A stretch of 64,000 nt of DNA from Actinomadura mexicana (GCF_900188105.1 NZ_FZNP01000002.1:835177-899176), one strand, 5' to 3'; shown: positions 53,959 to 61,569, counted from the first letter of the stretch. Program-made: numbers and translations. Notes: a model not told the origin generated them from the sequence alone.

Positions 53959-54111
53959 TCAGATCTCGTCGTACTTGTTGGGCTGGTCGGAGTCACCGTC
54001 CTTCTTGGTGTACTCCTTGGCCTGCACGGTGGTGAGGGTCTCGGGATCGGTGAACAACCCCGCGAGCGTGTCGGGGGCCGCGGCCCCCGGGGTGGGTGAC
54101 GTGGTTGCCAT
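53959..54111 (-). CDS. RiPP (putative lasso) precursor peptide
   Basis: 50 residues from the ATG at 54111, with gaaaggag 7 bp upstream. The leader (MATTSPTPGAAAPDTLAGLF, then TDPETLTTV) is acidic to neutral and ends in a Thr-rich stretch. The C-terminus (QAKEYTKKDGDSD, then QPNKYDEI) is polar and charged. With the conserved leader Thr at -2 (LTTV before Q), the core would start at Gln and place Asp at position 9, giving a normal nine-residue macrolactam. A second register (core from TTVQAKE) would use Glu at 7. Lysines at core positions 3, 7 and 8 are possible acetylation sites. No Cys is present. Confidence 0.75.
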   Translation of the reverse strand: MATTSPTPGAAAPDTLAGLFTDPETLTTVQAKEYTKKDGDSDQPNKYDEI

Positions 54112-54220
54112 GGCGTTGCTCCTTTCTCGGTGGGGATGACCGGTGAGGCCAGGCGCCTCGCTGCAATGGCACCTCGCCGAGTCGCGGAACGGTGGATCGT
54201 GTGCAGGGCGGGCACGCGTT

Positions 54221-54233
54221 TGCAGAATCTGCA
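54221..54233. promoter_or_regulatory. Palindromic operator between precursor and XRE regulator
   Basis: tgcagaatctgca is a perfect 6-1-6 dyad in the 197-bp divergent region between the precursor (54111) and the XRE gene (54309). It is a good candidate binding site for that regulator. Confidence 0.6.
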
Positions 54234-54308
54234 CGCGGCTCTGGGCAACTTCCCGTTGAGCTCGTAGCGTGTAGGGGTCTGAACTCTCTGTGCTCCCCGG
54301 GAGCGGCG

Positions 54309-55613
54309 ATGCAGACGGACCCGTTCTGGCGGTCGGCTGTGGTGACGGCGCTGGTCGATGCCGGGGAACTGGGGCAGGTGATCCGGCTGGCGCGCCAACA
54401 TCGCGGGTGGCGCCAGGCCGACCTCGGCAGAGCCACCAGCTACTCGCCGGCCACCATCTCCCGCTTGGAGCAAGGACGCAGCGCCGGGCTCGACGTGATG
54501 AAGGCCAAGAAGGTCGCGGGCGTCTTAGGGATGCCCGCTCAGACTCTGGCCGCGTTACTGGGGGTCGTCGGCCCGCCTGGGGCTACGGTGGTCACCAGAG
54601 TGGCTCCCGTGGTCCAGGAGGATCCGATGCGCCGTCGCAACTTGCTCGCCGCGGGGCTGGCCGCTGTCCCGGTGGCGGCCCTGACACGGCTGGATGACGC
54701 CCTTGCGCTCACACCGCCGCCAGCGGCCCCGGCGACACGCACGCAGGTCGCTGGACAACTTCGTCGGGCGTGGCAGCTGTTTGACGACGGACGCCTGACC
54801 CAACTGGTGGACGGTCTGCCCGCGCTCCTGGCCAACGCCCATCAGACCGCCGCCGAGGGCGCTGACGAGCCGGCAACGTGGATGCTGGTCGCCGCGGTCT
54901 ACGACATGGCGGCCGAGGCGCTCAACAAGGTCGGCGCCACCCCGCAGTCGCGGCTCACCGCAGACAGGGCAATGACGTACGCCGCTCGGTCGGAAGACCC
55001 GGTCGCACAAGCTGCCGCTGCGCGCTCGTTGGGGATCGTGCTGCGCCATGAGGGTCGCCAAGCGGTGGCGCAGCGCCTCACCATGCAAGCCGTCGCCAGG
55101 CTGGATCGTGCCGGGCTCGCAACCCCGGCCCAGACCGCGGCCTACGTCCAGACGTTGTGCACGACCGCCTACAACGCTGCGCTGGCCGACGACCGAGACG
55201 GTGCTCTGGAGATGGTCACCGAGGCCAGACGGGCCGCACGCGGACTGCCCGACCGGATGCCGGCGCGCCCGACCACTGCGCACCGATTCAAGATCACCCT
55301 GCCGCAGCTCGCGCTCTACGAGGTCGGTGTGCGTTGGGGGCTCGGTGACGCAGGTGCGGCGCTGGACGCTGGCAAGCACCTTCGGCCGGAACAGTTCGCC
55401 ACCCCCGAGCGGCGAGCTCGGCTCCACACCGACATGGCCCGGGCCTATGTCCAGCGCGGCCGACCCGAACCCGCAATCGCCCGCCTCCTGGAGGCCTACG
55501 AACAGGCCCCCAGCGAAGTGCGCGACCGCCCCTCCATCCGGCGCCTGGCCGGTGGACTCGTCGAGCGGCATCGGCGGGTGCCAGGAGCGCGAGAACTCGC
55601 CGCAATCCTCTGA
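54309..55613 (+). CDS. XRE-family regulator with C-terminal TPR-like domain
   Basis: 434 residues from the ATG at 54309 (gggagc 6 bp upstream). The helix-turn-helix is at residues about 20-72 (LARQHRGWRQADLGRATSYS, then PATISRLEQGRS). A hydrophobic Ala-rich segment (RRRNLLAAGLAAVPVAAL) is followed by about 300 residues of helical repeats (TWMLVAAVYDMAAEALNKVG, PVAQAAAARSLGIVLRHEGR, HTDMARAYVQRGRPEPAIAR). Such proteins sense a ligand or peptide through the TPR-like part. Divergence from the precursor makes it the likely RiPP operon regulator. Confidence 0.88.
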   Translation: MQTDPFWRSAVVTALVDAGELGQVIRLARQHRGWRQADLGRATSYSPATISRLEQGRSAGLDVMKAKKVAGVLGMPAQTLAALLGVVGPPGATVVTRVAPVVQEDPMRRRNLLAAGLAAVPVAALTRLDDALALTPPPAAPATRTQVAGQLRRAWQLFDDGRLTQLVDGLPALLANAHQTAAEGADEPATWMLVAAVYDMAAEALNKVGATPQSRLTADRAMTYAARSEDPVAQAAAARSLGIVLRHEGRQAVAQRLTMQAVARLDRAGLATPAQTAAYVQTLCTTAYNAALADDRDGALEMVTEARRAARGLPDRMPARPTTAHRFKITLPQLALYEVGVRWGLGDAGAALDAGKHLRPEQFATPERRARLHTDMARAYVQRGRPEPAIARLLEAYEQAPSEVRDRPSIRRLAGGLVERHRRVPGARELAAIL

Positions 55614-55668
55614 TCATCTGCGAGCAACACCCCGGCGTCTGGATGGGGCGCGAGCCCTCGTAGGTGTG

Positions 55669-55836
55669 ATGAGGCGGCCCGGCTTCTACCACCAAGCGGC
55701 CCGCGACCATCGCCTCCGCGCCTCCCTGGACGAGGAGCGGTTCACCGCCCTCAACGCTTGCGCCGACCCCGGTGAAGACTTCGTACGTATCGTCGAGCAA
55801 CTGATCAGCAACGACTCTGGAGCAGCTAATGACTGA
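55669..55836 (+). CDS. Small protein translationally coupled to the RibD-like gene
   Basis: 55 residues: MRRPGFYHQAARDHRLRASL, then DEERFTALNACADPGEDFVR and IVEQLISNDSGAAND. The stop overlaps the start of the next gene by 8 bp (55829-55836), which argues for real translation. It is helical and charged, with no known family. It could be a small partner of the reductase. The start is uncertain because the upstream frame is open. Confidence 0.5.
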   Translation: MRRPGFYHQAARDHRLRASLDEERFTALNACADPGEDFVRIVEQLISNDSGAAND

Positions 55837-56509
55837 ACGTCCCTACGTGCTCTTGTCCTGCGCGGCCTCGATCGACGGCTACATCGACGACACCACTGAA
55901 GAGCGGCTTCTGCTGTCCAACGATGAGGACTTCGACCGAGTCGACGAAGTCCGGGCCGGCTGCGACGCCATCCTCGTCGGTGCCAACACCATCCGCCGAG
56001 ACAACCCCCGCCTGCTCGTCCGGTCAGAGGAACGCCGCAAAGCCCGCGTCGCCCGCGGCCTGCCCGAGAGCCCGATCAAGGTCACCTTCACTGCCCGCGG
56101 TGACCTCGACCCCGGCGCCAAGTTCTTCGCCGCCGGCGGCGTCGAGAAGATCGTGTACTGCTCCAGCAGCGCGGTGGACAGTTGCTGTGAGCGCCTCGGC
56201 GACGTCGCCACCGTCGTGGACGCCGGTGACCCGGTCGACCTCGACACCATGCTTGCCGACCTTGCCGGCCGAGGGGTTCAGCGGTTGATGGTCGAAGGCG
56301 GCGGTACCGTCCACACCCAGTTCCTCACCGCCGGACTGGCCGACGAGCTCCAGCTCGTGATCGCCCCATTCTTCGTCGGAGATTCCGCTGCCCCGCGCTT
56401 CGTCGGAACGGGACAGTTCCCGCACCACCCCGGCAACCGGATGACGCTCGAAGACGTCCGTCCCATCGGCGACGTCATCCTCGCCCGCTACCTCCTCACA
56501 CGCTCCTGA
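55829..56509 (+). CDS. RibD C-terminal / dihydrofolate-reductase-like NADPH reductase
   Basis: 226 residues. The RibD_C fold begins with PYVLLSCAASIDGYIDDTTE. NADPH- and substrate-binding blocks follow: DAILVGANTIRRDNPRLLVR, QRLMVEGGGTVHTQFLTAGL and the Rossmann-like strand LADELQLVIAPFFVGD. It resembles stand-alone 5-amino-6-ribosylaminouracil reductases rather than antifolate-type DHFR. There are no other riboflavin genes nearby, so it may reduce another ribosylamino or pterin-like substrate. Whether it belongs to the RiPP locus is unclear. Confidence 0.85.
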   Translation: MTERPYVLLSCAASIDGYIDDTTEERLLLSNDEDFDRVDEVRAGCDAILVGANTIRRDNPRLLVRSEERRKARVARGLPESPIKVTFTARGDLDPGAKFFAAGGVEKIVYCSSSAVDSCCERLGDVATVVDAGDPVDLDTMLADLAGRGVQRLMVEGGGTVHTQFLTAGLADELQLVIAPFFVGDSAAPRFVGTGQFPHHPGNRMTLEDVRPIGDVILARYLLTRS

Positions 56510-56684
56510 CTGCGTGGTTGGGCTTGTCAGCGGGCGCGTCCGATTGGCCGGAGTTGCCTCGGCGGTAGGTGCCGGGCGCAGACTGTAGCCGAGGGAGTGG
56601 TGCGGCGGGCTGGCGGGTCGGGGGCGGGACCACTCACAGCCACTCGGCCGATCGGGGGCCGCCAGCGTAGCTGGTGCCGGGCGG

Positions 56685-56870
56685 TCAGTGCGTAGTGGAC
56701 TGGACGGCCGAGCGCAGGGCCGCGGGGGTCAGCAGGAGGACGGGGCCGTCCGGGTCCTTGCTGTCCCGCACCGCCACCACCGCACCGGCAACGTCCGCCA
56801 GTTCGACGCAGTTGCCGCCGTTGGAGCCGCTGTAGCTGCTCCTGCGCCACTTGGCGTCTGTCAGGTCCAT
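56685..56870 (-). CDS. DUF397 small protein (cassette 2)
   Basis: 61 residues: MDLTDAKWRRSSYSGSNGGN, CVELADVAGAVVAVRDSKDP, DGPVLLLTPAALRSAVQS. It has the canonical W-R-R-SSYSGSNGG-CVE pattern, closer to the family norm than the copy in cassette 1. It overlaps the regulator gene by 10 bp, exactly as in cassette 1. Confidence 0.9.
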   Translation of the reverse strand: MDLTDAKWRRSSYSGSNGGNCVELADVAGAVVAVRDSKDPDGPVLLLTPAALRSAVQSTTH

Positions 56871-57670
56871 TTTTCTTGGATGACCTTTCGGATCAGTTCG
56901 CAGGACATTTCTTGCGTGAGTGCCCGGGAACGGAGGTCAATCAGGGTACGCGCAAGGATGGAAAGCTCTGCGGGGTTGTCCGTCGTGATGCCACGGACGG
57001 CAGTCTCGATGTATGCGACCTCGCTGCGATCCTCCATCGCTGCGACCACGAAGGCACCCATGTTGCCGTCATGCTCGCCACTTCCCAAGACTACTTGAAC
57101 CGTGACATTCGGCAACGAGCTGATGTTGATCAGCTGCTCCAGTTGTTCTCTCATCGTCTCCGGGGTGCCTACGAGTCGGGTGAGCACCTGCTCGTCGATG
57201 AGCAGCAGTAGAGCGGGGGGAGCCTTGCCGTCGTCCCTGGTAAGGATGGCCTGACGCTGGATCCGAGCGTCGGCGGCCTCCTTGTTGTCACGCAAGATCG
57301 CCAGTGCATAGGCCGGAGTCTGGGCGAGCCCAGGAATTACCGAGTGCTCGTAGCAAACGAGGATCGCCGCATCTGCTTCGATCTGGGGCCAGTCGAACCA
57401 GATCGGGACCGGGTGGCCGTCCTTGTTCAGGTCCTCCCACAGGTTAATGAGCGAGCCGCTGGCCTCCAGGTGGTCGTCGACGATCTCGACGAAGGTGCGG
57501 GTTGCCCTCCTCTTCCCGTTCTCGATCCGGCTGATCTGTGCACCGCTCATCGTTGTCAGTTGCGCGATGGTCTCCTGCTTGACCCCCTTGGCCTCCCGCA
57601 TCCGGCGCATCTGACCGCCAAAGGCGACGAGGGCGGGTGATTCGCGAGGACGCTGACGCCGTGGGGGCAT
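56861..57670 (-). CDS. XRE-family regulator with DUF5753 domain (cassette 2)
   Basis: 269 residues from the ATG at 57670; the frame is open to 57856, but the cassette-1 paralogue aligns from here. The helix-turn-helix is MRRMREAKGVKQETIAQLTT, then MSGAQISRIENGKR. The DUF5753 domain has WFDWPQIEADAAILVCYEHS and NVTVQVVLGSGEHDGN. Its first 60 residues are almost identical to the cassette-1 regulator. Divergence is concentrated in the ligand domain, as expected if the two sense different signals but may share operators. Confidence 0.92.
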   Translation of the reverse strand: MPPRRQRPRESPALVAFGGQMRRMREAKGVKQETIAQLTTMSGAQISRIENGKRRATRTFVEIVDDHLEASGSLINLWEDLNKDGHPVPIWFDWPQIEADAAILVCYEHSVIPGLAQTPAYALAILRDNKEAADARIQRQAILTRDDGKAPPALLLLIDEQVLTRLVGTPETMREQLEQLINISSLPNVTVQVVLGSGEHDGNMGAFVVAAMEDRSEVAYIETAVRGITTDNPAELSILARTLIDLRSRALTQEMSCELIRKVIQEKWT

Positions 57671-57716
57671 GGCTCTTACCTCTCGACGGAAGGTGCCAAC
57701 GACGATCACGTACTTC

Positions 57717-57740
57717 CCAAGAACTACCAAGTGTTCTTGG
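57717..57740. promoter_or_regulatory. Inverted repeat in cassette-2 divergent promoter
   Basis: ccaagaac-N8-gttcttgg, an 8-8-8 dyad, lies 47 bp upstream of the XRE start and 67 bp before the ATPase start. The corresponding place in cassette 1 lacks this dyad, so the two regulators could have separated specificities. Confidence 0.55.
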
Positions 57741-57806
57741 TAGGCACATCGTAGCCCTGAAAGTGGCTCAATGTGTGCTGTATGCCACACAGGGTGAGGA
57801 GAGGTT

Positions 57807-58206
57807 ATGGTGCAGGCGGCGACGCAGAACGAGATGGTGGTGAAGCAGGACCTCAAGGTCGTCGCGGAGGTGCGGCGCTTTTGTACGGCTGGTCACCGGT
57901 CAGTGGGGCATGGACGACTTCGTGCCCTGCCTGGTGGCCAGCGAGCTGGTCACCAACGCCCTCCAGCACGCGACGTCCGCGACGAACGGCGACGTGGTCT
58001 TGCGGTTGAGCCGGACCGAGGACGACGCGCTGTGGATGGAGGTCCAGGACGCCGCCTGCGGCCTGCCGCACATGCTGGCGGCCGACGCGACCAGCGAGAC
58101 GGGTCGGGGCCTGTTCATCGTCGACCAGTACGCCCGCTGCTGGGGCATCCGAGCCCTGGCCGATAACGTCGGCAAGATCGTCTTTGCGGTCATCGACCGC
58201 TCATAA
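57807..58206 (+). pseudogene. RsbW-like ATPase broken by a +1 frameshift (cassette 2)
   Basis: The first frame gives MVQAATQNEMVVKQDLKVVA, then EVRRF. It then shifts, and the protein continues in the next frame as MDDFVPCLVASELVTNALQH to GRGLFIVDQYARCWGIRALA. Compared with cassette 1, gcggttcgtgcgg is replaced by gcgcttttgtacgg near 57880, which adds one base in a T-run. The ATP-binding N, G1 and G2 boxes are intact beyond the break. The frameshift is either a real inactivation, a phase-variable slip site or a sequence error. Confidence 0.75.
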
Positions 58207-58250
58207 CGTCCTCAGCGCGGCGCAGTTCGGTGCGGATTTCCGTTCCCTGG

Positions 58251-60071
58251 TCAGCGGTCGGCGGCGGGGGACCACTCGTCGGCGAAGGTTTCGAGTTGTT
58301 CGATGACCTTCTGGATGGCGTCGGGCTGCTCTTCGGGTGGGTAGCCGTGCCGCGCCAGGAGGCGCTTGATGATGGAGCGGAGCTTGGCCTGGACGTCGTC
58401 TCGGGCGGTCCAGTCGGTGGACAGGTTGCGGCGGACGGCCTTGACGAGGTCGCGTGCGATGGCGGCGAGCTGGTCGTCGCCCACCAGCTCGCGGACGGTG
58501 TCCTTGGCGGCGACCGCGTCGTAGAAGGCGAGCTCGTCGTTGCTGAGGGCCGGGTTGAACTGCTGGCCTCGGTTGGCGTCGGCGGCGACCTCCTTGGCCA
58601 TCGCGACGAGTTCGGCGATGATCTCAGCGGCTGTGAGGTTCTGATTGGTGTACTTGCGCATCAGGTCCAGCAGGCGGTCGGAGAAGCTCTGCCGACGCAC
58701 GATGTTGTGCTTGGTGACCTTGCGCATCTCCTGCTGGACGAGTCGGCGCAATGCCTCGATCGCGATGGCGGGATGCTTCGCGGCCTGCATCTTCTTGATG
58801 TAGGTCTCGTCCAGGTGGGACAGGTCCGGCTGGTCCAGGCCGGCTTCCTTGAACAGGTCGATGACGTCTCCGGCCTCGATCGCGCTCGCGGTGAGCTGCT
58901 TGAGGTACAGCTCGACCTCTGCGGGGACGGGACGGCCTTCGGCCTGGCGGCGGGCGGCGTCGAGCTTGACGACCACCACGCGCACGTCCCGGAAGAACGC
59001 GATGTCGTCGCGGACGTCGTTCAGGTCGCCGCTGGTCGCGCACAGGGCGTAGAGGCGCGCGAGGCGCGAGGCGCAGCGCAGGAACTTCTCCTTGAGCGTC
59101 TCCTTGTCGGGATCGGACGCGTCAGGCCGGTTGAGCGGGTGCTGCGGGTTCCAGATGTGGTCGGCGGTTCCCGTGACAGCGTCGCGGTACGCGGTGGGCG
59201 TCCCGGTTTGCAGGATCTGGCGCCAGGGGTGGTCTCTGAGCAGTTCACCGATGCCGTCGAGGAGGTCGCGGACCTTGGTGATCGCCTTGTCGAGATCACG
59301 GCCCATCGGCTTGGTGTGCTGGTCGTCGGTGGTGTACTCGGCCAGAGCTGCTATCAGGTTGTCGTGGAGCGGCGCGTAGCCGACCATGAGGCCGTCCTGC
59401 TTGTTGCGGAACGCGCTGTCCAAACTCGATCCGCGAACGACAAATATGACGGTACCTGCAGGAACCGTTCGAGTGCCGCTTTTTGCGCCAAGCGATGTGA
59501 CGTTCCTGTCGGACTCGAATATCCACGGCAATTTTAGACTTCGTGCCGATATCCATGGGATGTCGCCGTCCCAATATGACGGTTCCGAGGTCTTCGGTGT
59601 TCCTCCGGACAGCCACTTGGCGACGTCCTTCGTTGGCCGCCGACTCCACCGCGACGCGGATGCCATGCTCCTGTAGCTGGCTAGTGCGAGGTCCAGAGCG
59701 CATTCAGCGATGCGGTCGTTGACGGAGATCTTGTCATCGAGGGCCCCAAGTAGCCTTGCGATGGCCTCCTGTTCGCGCAGGCCGGGGAGTTCTCCGACGT
59801 CCAGTCTTCTGATGTCTCCCACATTGAGGTGAGGAACAGTTGACCCCTCCGCCTGTGAGATCATCAGGTTCTGAATATCTGGCGATAGGAGCTTGTAGTG
59901 CAGATATCTGGAATGGGCTATGGATGAATTTGGGCGAAGCAAAACGGTCCTTTGTCCAAGGCAGACACGACTACGGCCAGGCTCGCCGCCATGACGATCG
60001 CCGTCTGCGCCCACGTCCAACCGGCTGTTGCGGAGGTCCCTGGCATGTCGGCTCCCAATCGCTGCCACCAC
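58251..60071 (-). CDS. Chimeric HsdS-HsdR protein (type I restriction remnant)
   Basis: 606 residues in one frame. Residues about 38-215 are HsdS: LGQRTVLLRPNSSIAHSRYL, AEGSTVPHLNVGDIRRLDVG, EQEAIARLLGALDDKISVND, then the start of the second target-recognition domain (WDGDIPWISARSLKLPWIFE to GTVIFVVRGSSL). From about residue 218 the sequence is the C-terminal helical part of HsdR (MVGYAPLHDNLIAALAEYTT, TKPMGRDLDKAITKVRDLLD, through NLSTDWTARDDVQAKLRSII). The HsdR nuclease and helicase motor domains are gone. A deletion from hsdS into hsdR created the fusion, so no cleavage is expected. The N-terminal 37 residues look out of frame. Confidence 0.75.
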   Translation of the reverse strand: MVAAIGSRHARDLRNSRLDVGADGDRHGGEPGRSRVCLGQRTVLLRPNSSIAHSRYLHYKLLSPDIQNLMISQAEGSTVPHLNVGDIRRLDVGELPGLREQEAIARLLGALDDKISVNDRIAECALDLALASYRSMASASRWSRRPTKDVAKWLSGGTPKTSEPSYWDGDIPWISARSLKLPWIFESDRNVTSLGAKSGTRTVPAGTVIFVVRGSSLDSAFRNKQDGLMVGYAPLHDNLIAALAEYTTDDQHTKPMGRDLDKAITKVRDLLDGIGELLRDHPWRQILQTGTPTAYRDAVTGTADHIWNPQHPLNRPDASDPDKETLKEKFLRCASRLARLYALCATSGDLNDVRDDIAFFRDVRVVVVKLDAARRQAEGRPVPAEVELYLKQLTASAIEAGDVIDLFKEAGLDQPDLSHLDETYIKKMQAAKHPAIAIEALRRLVQQEMRKVTKHNIVRRQSFSDRLLDLMRKYTNQNLTAAEIIAELVAMAKEVAADANRGQQFNPALSNDELAFYDAVAAKDTVRELVGDDQLAAIARDLVKAVRRNLSTDWTARDDVQAKLRSIIKRLLARHGYPPEEQPDAIQKVIEQLETFADEWSPAADR

Positions 60072-60116
60072 AGCGGACTTGATCGTTACCCCGCGGCACC
60101 TCCACGCCGACCGAAA

Positions 60117-60692
60117 TCACGAAGCCAAACCGTGAGGTGCATCTTCCAAGATCCATTTGCCTCCTCGGTGCCCTCCGCTCATGCGCCAGTAGTTCTCGAG
60201 GAACAGATGTCGCTGCACGATCCAGATCAAATCGAGCAAGCCCTTGTCGCTGGTCCATCGGCGGCTCTCGGAATCGAGGGGATACCACAGACACAGTGAT
60301 CCGTCCGGATTCCGGTGGGGCGAACTCGCACCGGTCTTGGCCCAGACTCGAGGGTGGTCCTCGGGCGGCTGACCGTAGGTGGTGTAAGGCGGATCAGCGA
60401 AGAACTCGATGCTCACCGCGACCGGCGCCGTGTCGCCAACGACCGCCAGACCGTTAAGGCGATAGGTAAGTGAGCGATGGCCGTAATGGTGCCGCAGAAA
60501 GTTCCTGAATCGGCGACGAGCATCACGTTCGAGTGGCGCCCACCAGGCGACCTCGAGCCCGTACCAGCCGTCATTGCGCCGCCCACGCTCTGGTGGGTGT
60601 AGGCGTTCCGGTACGACTGAGTGGGATGGCGGCCTTGTACCGTCCGGCCTCCTCTTCCATCTGCTCGGCGAGAGCACTGTCGGGAACGACAT
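60117..60692 (-). CDS. E2-like (ubiquitin-conjugating fold) protein, short type II CBASS type
   Basis: About 191 residues; the start is uncertain (ATG 60692 or 60749) because the 5' end overlaps the nucleotidyltransferase gene. E2 core: VAVSIEFFADPPYTTYGQPP, DHPRVWAKTGASSPHRNPDG, then GSLCLWYPLDSESRRWT with the catalytic Cys in SLCLW and the conserved His in SPHRNPDG. The tail is LLDLIWIVQRHLFLENYWRM. This pattern matches E2-only proteins encoded next to CD-NTases in short type II CBASS, which conjugate or prime the cyclase. It is downstream of, and overlaps, the CD-NTase. Confidence 0.75.
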   Translation of the reverse strand: MSFPTVLSPSRWKRRPDGTRPPSHSVVPERLHPPERGRRNDGWYGLEVAWWAPLERDARRRFRNFLRHHYGHRSLTYRLNGLAVVGDTAPVAVSIEFFADPPYTTYGQPPEDHPRVWAKTGASSPHRNPDGSLCLWYPLDSESRRWTSDKGLLDLIWIVQRHLFLENYWRMSGGHRGGKWILEDAPHGLAS

Positions 60693-61569
60693 CGGGGAGT
60701 AGGCGGTGAAGGACATGTTGCGCAGAGGCTTGGCGTCCCGCCTGCTCATGTTCTCGTGCCTCCTTTACCTCGTCGCGCGCCACGGACAGACGGTGGGCAG
60801 CATCGGCCTGATCGATGTTGAGCCGGATCGGCTCTTCAGCGACCCCCGCCGGGTCTTCCGTCAGGTGATCGGCGATCTCAGTGGCCGCATGGACGAAGAA
60901 CGTCTCCAGCGCATCGACAAGCGTCATCGGCCGGTCGAGACATCCGAGTGCGAGTGCTTTGATGTTCCACGAGCACATGGGGTCGCTGTGGCGATCACGC
61001 CAGTGCTTCAGGAGACGAACCGTGCGGGCGAAGACCTTGTCGGTGTCCTCGATGGCTTGGAGGATCATGCGCGTGTGGGCCTCGGGATCCACATGCTCCC
61101 ACTTGTCGGCCGAGTCCAAGTCAGGGATGTAAATTCCGCGTCCACTCGGGTGATCGATCGCCACGATGACATCTGCGGTGAGGTTCTCTCCGCCTTCGGC
61201 GACCGGTTTGCCGAAGCGGACGAGAACTGAGCGGTGCCTGCCCTTCACGATCACGACCAGTTCCGGGAACTCCTCTTCCGGGAGGTGCTTCTTGATCGTG
61301 TCGCGAGCCCGCTCCATGAGCATTTCGGGGCCCAGGCCCTCCGGGCCGTACTCAGGAGCACCAGCGACCACGATCCCGAGATCTACATCCTTCAGCGGAG
61401 TGTTGGCATCACCGTGCGCAACGCTTCCTGTGTAGTAGATGCGCGAGTTAGGAAACTCCGCTCTCAGCGCCTCCACGACCAGAGAACGCCAGTGCCGGGC
61501 TTGGACCAACTCGTCAGGGTCGACCTCCAACGCCTTGCGTCCATCATCCAGAAGGCCCTCAAGCAACAC
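60571..61569 (-). CDS. CD-NTase-like nucleotidyltransferase (CBASS family)
   Basis: 332 residues from a GTG at 61569, chosen for ggagg exactly 5 bp upstream; the frame is open to 61728. The polymerase-beta-type active site is RIYYTGSVAHGDANTPLKDV followed by DLGIVV, giving the GS motif and the first two metal Asp (DVD). The third Asp is in LTADVIVAIDHPSGRG. A helical OAS-like C-terminal domain includes ARTVRLLKHWRDRHSDPMCS and NIKALAL. Such enzymes make cyclic oligonucleotide signals after phage infection. The next gene is an E2, but no effector is recognised nearby. Confidence 0.82.
   Translation of the reverse strand: MLLEGLLDDGRKALEVDPDELVQARHWRSLVVEALRAEFPNSRIYYTGSVAHGDANTPLKDVDLGIVVAGAPEYGPEGLGPEMLMERARDTIKKHLPEEEFPELVVIVKGRHRSVLVRFGKPVAEGGENLTADVIVAIDHPSGRGIYIPDLDSADKWEHVDPEAHTRMILQAIEDTDKVFARTVRLLKHWRDRHSDPMCSWNIKALALGCLDRPMTLVDALETFFVHAATEIADHLTEDPAGVAEEPIRLNIDQADAAHRLSVARDEVKEAREHEQAGRQASAQHVLHRLLPDVVPDSALAEQMEEEAGRYKAAIPLSRTGTPTPTRAWAAQ

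Noticed and set aside
58230..59537. 435-codon plus-strand frame opposite the HsdS-HsdR gene
   Set aside because: Val/Leu/Gly-rich antisense shadow without motifs; the minus-strand frame matches HsdR.
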